From NCBI GenBank assembly GCA_934444735.1, contig CAKSDE010000015.1, forward strand, positions 3,656-67,655: a DNA stretch of 64,000 bases, in the 5' to 3' direction. A program made the translations under genes and the position numbers. Of the stretch, positions 25,536 to 34,500 are shown piece after piece (the stretch's first letter is position 1; the number at the start of each line of letters is the position of its first letter). The notes under the pieces are model-generated. The model was given only the letters and a program-made list of their open reading frames with translations. It was not told the DNA's origin and did no database searches. This DNA comes from an uncultured Clostridia bacterium (lineage in GTDB: Bacteria > Bacillota > Clostridia > UBA1381).

Positions 25536-28391
25536 TTAATCCTCATTCATCAAAAGCACTGCAAATTGAGCATACACACGCATCGTAACGAGCACTCTGG
25601 AGCAATCCGCACCGTAAACCGTATATGGCTTCACATCTTCTGTGCTTGCTTTTTTTACGCTTACCTTTCCTTTTCTCCCCTTGGTCAATACCGTTGTGTA
25701 TGGCAGGTTCAAATACTGTGTTTCTATAATAAATCCATTATCTCTTGTCGCGTTATGGTCAAAGCCGTACGCCGGATTCTGGTTTGTGATTGTCATATAT
25801 CCATCCTCATAGGAATATACCCATCCCAAAAACAGCTTAATCGTTCCGCCGTTAAAGCGCCACGCATTTACCGAGCCGGGGTTGCCGCCGATATAATTTT
25901 CCGCAACAAACGGTGTACTCAATGTATCCGACGCGCTGTAATACGAAAGATTTGTCCCTGCAACCGCGCCTTTTAATTTGTTACCCTTTTCATCTGTTAC
26001 ATACTGGCTTGCGTCATACGCAAGAACCGCTTTTGTTATATAGTCAGCCGATGTTGCGAGGAAGATAACATCGCCCGCCGCAATTGCAACCGGCTGTGTG
26101 TTTCCCGCTGCGATACATTTTACCTTATTTTCATAAACGTCTTTTTCCATATAATATGTAGCGGTTGCTCCGGTATTTTTTACCGTTTGAATTTGATACA
26201 TATCCTCGGCTTTCTTATCATTGTATACATAATGAACCTCGGTTACCGTTTCGGGAAATTCATTTGTTATTGCCGTCCCCTGTGAAGCAGACGACGCAAA
26301 GCACGCACATGCTGCAATCTTGCTCTTATAGTTAGTTCCGAAAAGATAGAGCGAGTAATACTGACCGACTGCAAATGAACTGTAATTTCCAAGCTCGTAT
26401 TCTTCATAATCGGTTATATCATTCGGCACCGAGAATACCGATGTAGTTTCTGTAATTACACCTGCTCCGCCGAAGTTTATCGTATTGTCCCGATTCTGTA
26501 AATAGTAATCCTCTTTCTTCTCATGGTTAACGGTATCAAGCATATAATAAAGTCGGTCGGTTGAATCCGGCTTTTCTCCGTATTTATGCGGAATTTCAAT
26601 GTTTGTTATCTGCAGATTCGAGTTGATTTTATATCTGATAACTCCGGTATAGCTGACATTCGCCAATACCTCCTCCGGCTTATATGTTGTAATTTTATCA
26701 TTCTCGTCCTGAACCTTGACCTTTTTATTTAAATTAAACAGCTCAAATTCTCCGTTTGATGTGTAAATCTTTGCGCCATACTCGTCCTCGCCGGTATCGT
26801 CAAGCGCTCTTATCCATACAAGGTAACCTATCTGGTTATCAAGGTTTGTCTCATCCTTTTCATACCCTGCCACACGATCAAACATATCAAACCAGAATTT
26901 ATATGATATATTCAACTCGGGCTTGGAGTAATTCTCCTGCGCATATTTCGACAGCTCATATTTTCCTCCGGCAGATGTTGTAACATATGTTCTGCCTGTA
27001 TCATCACTTGTACCTAAAGATTCAACAGTTTCGTTCTGCGAATATGACGAAACGATAATTTTTATATGCTCATTATCCAAAGCCTTCATCACCGAGATAA
27101 CATTTCCTTTGGCAATCTGATTTAGTTTCAGTCTTGTTCCCTTTGTATCCTCAATTATATACTTTTTATCCTTTAATGACAAAAACGGCTTTCCGTCTTT
27201 GAAATATATGGTTTCTTGCGAACTGTTCGTAAGCGAAACAATATATGTTTCGTATTCTTCTATCTTAACAATATCTATTTCACCGTCGCCGTTGTTATCG
27301 TACAAGCGCACAATACCGTTTGACGGCTTAAACATCGATATATCGAAGTTATCCTCCAATCGCAGTGCGCCGTTATTATAAACGATAACCGCGTCTTTCG
27401 GGATATAGGTTTTCTTATCCTTTGAGGAATCCTCGGTACGGTAATAATATGTTCTGTCCTTAAAATCTGTTATATCGTCCGAATTTATAACAATCTTGTT
27501 GTTTTTGGAGGTACGCTCATATACGGCTATCAGGATATAATCTCTGTCCGCTGAACTGCTTCTTAAATCCGCCGAATCAAAAGTTTCTTTTTCCGAGAGA
27601 ATATTATCATATATATAATATCCGCCTACATTCAGTCCGAACAGATCGTCTCTGCCTGTTTTATTTAACATTCCCTCGCTGTCATTTATCGAAATATATC
27701 CCTCGCCGATATTCGTCTTGCCGTACAGTGACATCTCGCCGTCATCGGTAACAATACCGCGCCTTTGATATATGCGCAGACGCACCGTCATGAACTCAAC
27801 TTCATCGTCATTATTTTTATTATTGTTATTTTTTATTTTCAGATCGCTCACATCACAGTTTAACATATTAAAAATGAGTCTGTACGCGTCACCTGCCGCA
27901 AGCTCTCCACCGGATACTCCCTTTAACAGTCCTTTTTCACTCGCATAGTTGAGCTTTGTATATCCCTGCGGTATTAAACTGTCCGAATATCCCATTACGG
28001 AAAGCGCAATTTCTGCCGCATCGTTCTGTGTGATTTTCTTATCGGGATAAAAGCAGCCGAACTTATCGGTTTTGATATATCCCAGACTGTAGAGTGCCAT
28101 AACCGCATCGTATGCAGAATTGGCAAAACTGACGTCTGCCACCATGTCGCTCCCCGAAGAATAATTGCTGATATCGGCATTTAATCCGAACGCAACCTTT
28201 GCTATCATAATTGCAAATTCGCCCCTGGTAAGAGTATCGCCAAAGCTTGCGTCCTCATTATATACCCCTGTAACCTTCAAAAGCGTTTGTTGTTCCTCGG
28301 TAAGAGCAGTGTCTGCCGCCGTAACCGCCATACCGCCGAAAAGGCTCACGGCAACCGACAGCGAAAGTATCATTGCTATTATTTTTTTCAT
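25536..28391 (-). CDS. Secreted protein with divergent N-terminal SLH repeats
   Basis: The 951-residue protein has a signal peptide (about 1-26) and three weak SLH-like repeats (about 30-190; L-T-R-G-E-F-A-I-M-I-A-K-V, then Y-I-K-T-D-K-F-G-C-F-Y-P-D-K-K-I-T). A stretch of Asn, Lys and Asp follows (about 190-200). The remaining ~750 residues are beta-rich and unrecognised. The SLH part suggests attachment to secondary wall polymers. It lies 1 bp after the second SLH gene and 15 bp before the GH141-like gene. It may be an S-layer-like display or substrate-binding protein of the locus. Confidence 0.68.
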   Translation of the reverse strand: MKKIIAMILSLSVAVSLFGGMAVTAADTALTEEQQTLLKVTGVYNEDASFGDTLTRGEFAIMIAKVAFGLNADISNYSSGSDMVADVSFANSAYDAVMALYSLGYIKTDKFGCFYPDKKITQNDAAEIALSVMGYSDSLIPQGYTKLNYASEKGLLKGVSGGELAAGDAYRLIFNMLNCDVSDLKIKNNNNKNNDDEVEFMTVRLRIYQRRGIVTDDGEMSLYGKTNIGEGYISINDSEGMLNKTGRDDLFGLNVGGYYIYDNILSEKETFDSADLRSSSADRDYILIAVYERTSKNNKIVINSDDITDFKDRTYYYRTEDSSKDKKTYIPKDAVIVYNNGALRLEDNFDISMFKPSNGIVRLYDNNGDGEIDIVKIEEYETYIVSLTNSSQETIYFKDGKPFLSLKDKKYIIEDTKGTRLKLNQIAKGNVISVMKALDNEHIKIIVSSYSQNETVESLGTSDDTGRTYVTTSAGGKYELSKYAQENYSKPELNISYKFWFDMFDRVAGYEKDETNLDNQIGYLVWIRALDDTGEDEYGAKIYTSNGEFELFNLNKKVKVQDENDKITTYKPEEVLANVSYTGVIRYKINSNLQITNIEIPHKYGEKPDSTDRLYYMLDTVNHEKKEDYYLQNRDNTINFGGAGVITETTSVFSVPNDITDYEEYELGNYSSFAVGQYYSLYLFGTNYKSKIAACACFASSASQGTAITNEFPETVTEVHYVYNDKKAEDMYQIQTVKNTGATATYYMEKDVYENKVKCIAAGNTQPVAIAAGDVIFLATSADYITKAVLAYDASQYVTDEKGNKLKGAVAGTNLSYYSASDTLSTPFVAENYIGGNPGSVNAWRFNGGTIKLFLGWVYSYEDGYMTITNQNPAYGFDHNATRDNGFIIETQYLNLPYTTVLTKGRKGKVSVKKASTEDVKPYTVYGADCSRVLVTMRVYAQFAVLLMNED

Positions 28392-28392
28392 A

Positions 28393-29877
28393 TCAGTTCT
28401 TTCCTCCTATTACTGCATACATCAGCTTTGCTGCCTGTGCTCTTGTTGTTTCTTTCTTCGGTGCGAAGCTCCCGTCACCCATGCCGTTTATTATTCCTTC
28501 TCCGGCAAGCATCGAAACCGCTTCTTTCGCATAATCGCTCACCTCTTCAAAATCGGTGAAATCCGTTTTGGGATTAGCAAAGGTATATCCGTTTTCTTTT
28601 GCGGCACGGTATATTGCCACACAAATATCCTCCCTTTTTATAGAGGTTCCGATACCGAACGTATCATCCCTCACGCCGCGCATATATCCGCATTCCTTTG
28701 CCGACTCAACATACGGCGAATACCATGCGTCCGCATCGGCATCGGCAAAGTTCGTACGAAGCTCCGGATTATATTTATTGAATGCAAGCGTTATGATTTT
28801 TGCAAACTGTTCTCTTGTTACATTGCCGGACGGCTTGAATTCATTCTCGCTCACTCCGTTTATAATGTTATTGTTAACAAGATATGATACCGACTCCCAT
28901 GCCCATGAGAAATCCTTTATATCAGGGAAACGGAATAGAATATCGTCCTTTTCCTCATCATTATTTTCCGGATTCTTTATTGTAGAGGGGACTGTATCGT
29001 TTGTCGGATTCAGACTTCCTCCCGAGCTTCCCCCGGAGCTTCCGCCTTTATTTCCGCCCGTATTGCCCTTATTGCCGTCCGAGCCGTCCTTAGGTGCGTC
29101 CTCCACTGCCTTTTTGAAATCTTCTCTGAATTTATTCATGTCGGAATATATACTCTCGACAAACCTCGTTGCCACTTTGGATTTTTGAATGTCTGTCAGA
29201 TTATTGTACGATGAAAGGTCGATCCCCGCCGTTTTCTCATATTCAACAAGCAGATTATTTACCGCCGAGGCAACCGCTGCCTTTTGGAGTTTCTGCATAA
29301 ATTCCAGCTCTGCCTTTGCCCGCAAAACTACGGTTTTTACGCCCTCAATTCCGTTTTCCGCAATTATGGTATAGTTATCCCACACGCTTTTTGCAAGATA
29401 GCTCTTTGTTTTTTCATCATTGGCAAAGGAAATATCCACGCCGATGTTTCCGCCGTACTTTCCGAGCGACGGCACTATATCGTTTTGAGCAACTTCTCTT
29501 TTTCCGAGCGATTCGACAAACTTCAAAACGTCCGCTTTCTGAACATACTCAAATTCAAACGGCTTTTCGGAGTTGCTTGCATATATTTCATATGTTCCCT
29601 CATCGCCCAAAAACTGAAATTCCGAAACGAAGTCCGAGCCGTTAATCTTTGCAATCTGAACGCTCGCCGTACTGCCGTCCGAAATCCCTTCCGAAAGTTT
29701 ATTCCCCTTTTTAACCAAAACTACACTCACGTTTTTCTCTCCGGCAGCAACTTTTCCGCTGACGGTAAGTATAGAATTGTCAAAGTCCGACATAACAACG
29801 GATTTTATCTCCGCAGCAAGTGCGTTTGTCGAAAGCAGCAATGTACCTGCAACTATCGGTGTAATTATTTTCTTCAT
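28393..29877 (-). CDS. SLH-anchored surface protein
   Basis: The 494-residue protein has a signal peptide (about 1-22), an Ig-like module (about 23-105), a helical central region (about 120-260) and a Gly/Ser/Asn linker (about 265-300). Three good SLH repeats follow at the C terminus (about 315-494; F-K-P-S-G-N-V-T-R-E-Q-F-A, then F-A-P-K-K-E-T-T-R-A-Q-A-A-K-L-M). SLH domains bind pyruvylated wall polymers. It probably fixes part of the glycan-degrading apparatus to the wall. The ATG at 29877 (AAAGGG upstream) is used; the open frame 18 codons upstream lacks a signal-like start. Confidence 0.85.
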   Translation of the reverse strand: MKKIITPIVAGTLLLSTNALAAEIKSVVMSDFDNSILTVSGKVAAGEKNVSVVLVKKGNKLSEGISDGSTASVQIAKINGSDFVSEFQFLGDEGTYEIYASNSEKPFEFEYVQKADVLKFVESLGKREVAQNDIVPSLGKYGGNIGVDISFANDEKTKSYLAKSVWDNYTIIAENGIEGVKTVVLRAKAELEFMQKLQKAAVASAVNNLLVEYEKTAGIDLSSYNNLTDIQKSKVATRFVESIYSDMNKFREDFKKAVEDAPKDGSDGNKGNTGGNKGGSSGGSSGGSLNPTNDTVPSTIKNPENNDEEKDDILFRFPDIKDFSWAWESVSYLVNNNIINGVSENEFKPSGNVTREQFAKIITLAFNKYNPELRTNFADADADAWYSPYVESAKECGYMRGVRDDTFGIGTSIKREDICVAIYRAAKENGYTFANPKTDFTDFEEVSDYAKEAVSMLAGEGIINGMGDGSFAPKKETTRAQAAKLMYAVIGGKN

Positions 29878-29933
29878 AATGTTTTTCCCTTTCTTAGTAT
29901 ACCTTTTAGCATACAATAATCTCATAGCCATTA

Positions 29934-29976
29934 CCCGGCTGCCGGGTTTTCGAGAGGCAAAAGCCTCCCGAAAACC
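29934..29976 (-). other. Compound intercistronic hairpin
   Basis: GGTTTTCGAGAGGC (29945-29958) pairs with GCCTCCCGAAAACC (29963-29976) around AAAA. An overlapping CCCGGC/GCCGGG stem (29934-29946) could compete. No U tract follows. Confidence 0.65.
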
Positions 29977-29988
29977 GCAACCTGATTT

Positions 29989-32900
29989 TTAAAATTTATG
30001 TTCTGCTGCTTTGCAATACGGTGTAAGATCCGTTAAATTATCCCAGCAGAATGCCTTTATTTTCGCAGCGCCCGTTGTGTTCAGCTCGTAGCTGATTTCA
30101 CTCGCTCCGCTTGCAAAGTCCATCGCAGATGTTGCAAATGAATCGATCATTCTGTTATTGCTGTCGTAAGAACTTACAACAATTATACCGTTCTTTGCGC
30201 CTGCGTCATAGTTATTTACTATAACTTTATTATTTGCAGCATCAATTACAGTATGAATACCTGTCACTTCATATACGTTATATGCCTGAATATTATCAAG
30301 CCACATCATTTCGGTCTGCTGTGCTCTGAATCCGAAATAACCTGTTGCTGCCGTAATATCAGCCGACTCATTTCCGGTAAATGTTGAAACAGCATTGCCG
30401 TCTCTCTTTAATGTTGCACCCAAACCGCTCTTATCTATTTCATACTGATAAAGCTTGGGTGAACGTGCTGAATACAGTACCGGATCTCCGTTTGCATCGA
30501 GGAATCCGTAATCGGCAATTTCCTCACCCTCTTTAAATATTGTGATTGTGCCATCGGTCTCTGCATATGCATCACCGAACTCTGTTTTCTTTTCCGCAAA
30601 TTTTGCAACCTCGCCGTTTGATCCCGAACCGTCTACCATCGTTCTCGGGGTTACTCCGTCATTGCCAAAAATCCAGAAGTATCCCGTATCCGGATAACGG
30701 TCCGCGTCTGTCGGAGCGTTGAACCAGAGCTGTGAATAAGGAACCTTCTCTACATTATCATAGCTGTCTGTCAAAGCAGCATAGAGCTTATAATCATATT
30801 TTACGGTATAATCCTCAGCGCCCGCAAAATCCGCATCATTAATGTAGAATCCGCCGTCATGCACAATCACACCGCCGTCGGTATACTGTACCGCCGCGCC
30901 GTCAACTCTTAATTTCGAGCCGTCTGTGACCTTGCCGCCGTCAAACTTTTCATTTACATATACCGTTACGGCAAGTCTCTTGCTTACATCTTTGGTTGTA
31001 AATGTTATATCGTTCGGTCCGAAGCCCTTTAATACGCTTACCTCATAAACAGCGTCCGAAACGATACCGCCATCAGGTGTAATTTCAACGGTATTTCCGT
31101 TTGCAATACCGCTTATTGATATATCCTGTCCGTCTTTTGTAACGTTAATCTTTGTAAAGTCGGTTGCCGCCGCAACATTTTCACTAAACTTAACATAAAG
31201 CTTGTTTGCATCCGCGGTTATATCTGTTACATTAAGATTTATAGTATCAAGCAATTCCATCTGTGTAACTTCCAGAGTATAGAGCTGCTTTGTTGCCACA
31301 CCCGAAGCGTAAATGATAAATTTACCGTTTTCTCTTAAGCCCGGCTGATATTTATCCCATATCAGGTTACCTTCCTTATAGGTTCTGTAGGTGTCGTTCG
31401 TTATCATATACTTTTCCGTATGAGGTTCAACGGTTGACGTGTATATGATTTTATCCTCTTTTACCTCACCTTGAGTATTTCCTGTAGGTCTTGCTTCTTT
31501 AAAGATTTCCTTATCACCATTCTGAAGCACATTTCCCTGCACATCCTTTGCATATACCATTGCGCTTTCCATATTCTCGGCATTCATGTATAATCCCATG
31601 GTACCGTTAGAAAGCTTACTCGGATCCCATGATGACGATGTACCGTCTTCTTTGAACAGTATGAGATTAAACATACCCTTCTTCGGTGTACCGTCACTTT
31701 CTGTTCCGTGCGTATAGTATGCAATCTTAAGCTTAATGCTTGCATTTTTGTATTCCGGAGTTATAATGCTGAAGTTACCCGCCAAGCGGTTGCCGTTTTC
31801 AATCCATCTGCTTGATGTCGGCGTCAGATCGATTTTTGCCAGATCTTCTGTGTTTGCAGCGTTAACCGACAGTGTCTTATTCACCTTGAAGAAAGCTGAG
31901 TAGTCATCACCCAAATACATACCTGCCGATCCTTCAAGACCGTTTTCAATCGTAATCTTATAAGGTACACCATCTGTAAGACTCGTTTCCAGATAAAGAT
32001 CGGTGTTTGTATAAGATGCGCTGCTTATAACTGCGTTTTCTTTAGTATTGATGTTTGTAATCTTGATTTTGCCAAGATTGCTGATCTCGCCGAAATTGAT
32101 ACCTGTATTAACAACAACTGTCTCGCAGTCGGCATTTACAAGCTCAACCTTATTTGAAGTTTTTGTTTCTTCATACACAGTGATAAGCATATTATCATAT
32201 GCCGCAAGCATGGTCCAGCTGTTTTTTAAGCAGAAATAGCCTGTTTTTGCGCCGCCGGTTGTGTACCTGTCGGTAACAACACCGTCATAACAAAGTGCTG
32301 CGGTATCGCCCTGCTTTTCTACTCTCATATGCTTTGCAACAGCGTCTCTTTGCGATGTTGTTACATATGAGCCGTCCGGCATCATGTATTTATACTGTGT
32401 CGGGAGCGTATCGCCTTTATGATATACTGTAATCGTGCCGTTTGCAAATATCGCATCACCGTGAGCAAAGAGTTCGTGATCCGTCTGCTTATAGTGCTCG
32501 CCGAAATTAACTGTTCCGACACCGTCAAAGGTTCCTGTTGCAGCCGACGGTTCGTATGTAGCTTCGGAATTGGTATATACATCACCTGCGGCATAGCTTG
32601 AACCCTCAGCAGGAGTTACAACGGTGTATTGCCCGTTACTCTGGCCTCTTAACTGATTCGTTGCAAATACCCTCCAGTAAAACGGCTTTGTTTTTGAATT
32701 GCTCAATGTAAATCTCGTATCAGCCGCACCGCCGATTGTAAGATCTTGTGCATTAAAGCCTACATATGTTTCTGAGTAGGTTCTGTTTCCGTAACAATTC
32801 CACGTAGCCTCGTCCTGGAAATTTCCATTATCTATCGGTGCATAAAGCTCCTGATCATATGAGAATGTAGCATTTTCATAGTTAATCAGATCCTCTGCAA

Positions 32901-34392
32901 TCGGAGCAATTTCCGTACTGTTTATCCATAGTTTTCCATCCTGGGTTTTTACTTGGTCAGCATATGCTGCTCTTACAAGAGTTCCTACCACGTTTTCGGG
33001 ATTATCATCGAAATTCTGATCATAAATAGTCTTTATTCCGAATGTTTTTGATACAGCGTTAGAAACCTTTGTATCAACAGTACCGAAACCCGGTTCAACC
33101 TCTAAAAGATACTTATTGCCGGATGCCAGCGGAACATTTACTCTGAATGTCTTTCCGTTTACCGCAATATCCTCTGCCGTAAAACTTACAGGCTCGCCTG
33201 TTGTAACATTTGTAAGTGAAATCTTATCCATACCGGCTATCGATGTTCCCGAAATTTCCTCAGAAAGCTGCAATTCAAAATGGAAAGTATCGGCATAAAC
33301 GCTCTCAACCGGCAGCATCTTAAGTTCAATATCAGCAACCTCGCAGGTTGTAATCTCGATATTATCCACCAGCATTATTGTACACTTATAGCCCTGCATA
33401 ACAGTATATTTCTTATCGTTTCTCGGATATCTTGACTTATCGTCCACAACCGTACCTATATATTGTCCGTCATAGTAACCTCCTATAACGTTATCATAGT
33501 TACGAAGAACGTATCTCGCCTCTTCGCCTTTAGGCTCAACCGTGAAGTTGAAGTTATTAAAATCGTCGTTTGACGGAGTTTCAGCAGTTGTACTCGGAAC
33601 GTTAATTACACCGATCCCGGTTGCTGTACTGTTTTGTACGACATATCCCGATGCCATACTGTAACCGAGACCACCTGCCGCGTCATGAACACCTACTTTA
33701 GCTTTTCCGTCATATTCGATATCTAAACCATAACAGTCGGTATATCCCGCACTTGCCGACCTTACACCGAGACGTGCTGCAATTTCTCCGTTGCTCTTTG
33801 TTCCGTTATCGTTTATATAATCTCTTTTGTAAAGTGACATATCAACAGATAATGTAACATCGTTGGGCATTGACAAAAGAGAATACCAGCTGCCATCCGA
33901 AATAGCCAGCTTTTTACTCGAAAGAGCAAATTTTTCCGAAGCATCTGTAACAAATGTTCCCACTCCTGCACTGGCTACCCATTTTCCTGACGGATTGGAG
34001 TAGATTGAATGGAATATATCTCCAGCCGCATTCGGCTCCATATTCTCAAAATCCTCAAAATCCGCCACTCTTTTAACTGTAACCTTTTTGGTTACACCAC
34101 CCACAGAAAGTACATAATGCTTATCCGTTTCAATCTGTGATGCGAAATTCAGGTGCAGGATATTGTTTTCTGCCGCAACGCTGTAGGAAACAGCATTTCC
34201 GTCCGCTGCCGCAAATGAAAGTCCCTGATAGTCGCTCTCTGTAACATTGCCCGAGTAAACAATATCAAGACCGTAGTTATCGGCATAAACCTTCTTTATG
34301 GAATTTTCCTCTGCCCATGCACTGTAATAACCGCTTGAGAGCAGCATAGTTGCCGAAAGCAATGCTGATAACAGTTTCTTTTTGTTTTTCAT
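29989..34392 (-). CDS. Giant secreted multi-Ig/LamG-like protein
   Basis: The 1467-residue product has a signal peptide (about 1-27). It is built from alternating units: Big_5/SbsA-like Ig domains (V-Y-A-D-T/N-x-G/H-F near 35, 360 and 760) and LamG-like sandwiches with W-Y-S, D-N-I/M and Y-D-N-M-L-I-T elements. The C terminus is the shared domain with I-K-A-F-C-W-D-N-L-T-D-L-T-P. No SLH, dockerin or catalytic motif is seen. It is paralogous to the gene upstream. Likely roles are glycan binding or display; this is inference from fold and operon. Confidence 0.68.
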   Translation of the reverse strand: MKNKKKLLSALLSATMLLSSGYYSAWAEENSIKKVYADNYGLDIVYSGNVTESDYQGLSFAAADGNAVSYSVAAENNILHLNFASQIETDKHYVLSVGGVTKKVTVKRVADFEDFENMEPNAAGDIFHSIYSNPSGKWVASAGVGTFVTDASEKFALSSKKLAISDGSWYSLLSMPNDVTLSVDMSLYKRDYINDNGTKSNGEIAARLGVRSASAGYTDCYGLDIEYDGKAKVGVHDAAGGLGYSMASGYVVQNSTATGIGVINVPSTTAETPSNDDFNNFNFTVEPKGEEARYVLRNYDNVIGGYYDGQYIGTVVDDKSRYPRNDKKYTVMQGYKCTIMLVDNIEITTCEVADIELKMLPVESVYADTFHFELQLSEEISGTSIAGMDKISLTNVTTGEPVSFTAEDIAVNGKTFRVNVPLASGNKYLLEVEPGFGTVDTKVSNAVSKTFGIKTIYDQNFDDNPENVVGTLVRAAYADQVKTQDGKLWINSTEIAPIAEDLINYENATFSYDQELYAPIDNGNFQDEATWNCYGNRTYSETYVGFNAQDLTIGGAADTRFTLSNSKTKPFYWRVFATNQLRGQSNGQYTVVTPAEGSSYAAGDVYTNSEATYEPSAATGTFDGVGTVNFGEHYKQTDHELFAHGDAIFANGTITVYHKGDTLPTQYKYMMPDGSYVTTSQRDAVAKHMRVEKQGDTAALCYDGVVTDRYTTGGAKTGYFCLKNSWTMLAAYDNMLITVYEETKTSNKVELVNADCETVVVNTGINFGEISNLGKIKITNINTKENAVISSASYTNTDLYLETSLTDGVPYKITIENGLEGSAGMYLGDDYSAFFKVNKTLSVNAANTEDLAKIDLTPTSSRWIENGNRLAGNFSIITPEYKNASIKLKIAYYTHGTESDGTPKKGMFNLILFKEDGTSSSWDPSKLSNGTMGLYMNAENMESAMVYAKDVQGNVLQNGDKEIFKEARPTGNTQGEVKEDKIIYTSTVEPHTEKYMITNDTYRTYKEGNLIWDKYQPGLRENGKFIIYASGVATKQLYTLEVTQMELLDTINLNVTDITADANKLYVKFSENVAAATDFTKINVTKDGQDISISGIANGNTVEITPDGGIVSDAVYEVSVLKGFGPNDITFTTKDVSKRLAVTVYVNEKFDGGKVTDGSKLRVDGAAVQYTDGGVIVHDGGFYINDADFAGAEDYTVKYDYKLYAALTDSYDNVEKVPYSQLWFNAPTDADRYPDTGYFWIFGNDGVTPRTMVDGSGSNGEVAKFAEKKTEFGDAYAETDGTITIFKEGEEIADYGFLDANGDPVLYSARSPKLYQYEIDKSGLGATLKRDGNAVSTFTGNESADITAATGYFGFRAQQTEMMWLDNIQAYNVYEVTGIHTVIDAANNKVIVNNYDAGAKNGIIVVSSYDSNNRMIDSFATSAMDFASGASEISYELNTTGAAKIKAFCWDNLTDLTPYCKAAEHKF

Positions 34393-34416
34393 TTTCTTCC
34401 TCTTCCTTTCTTTTTA

Positions 34417-34435
34417 GTCAGATGATAAATCTGAC
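34417..34435 (-). other. Intercistronic hairpin
   Basis: GTCAGAT (34417-34423) pairs with ATCTGAC (34429-34435). No U run follows on the minus strand, and the next ribosome binding site lies just downstream. Confidence 0.5.
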
Positions 34436-34500
34436 ATTTTTTTATAATGAATTCCTTTATATCGGGTGATATGATAAGGAAAAATCATTACGCATTTTTG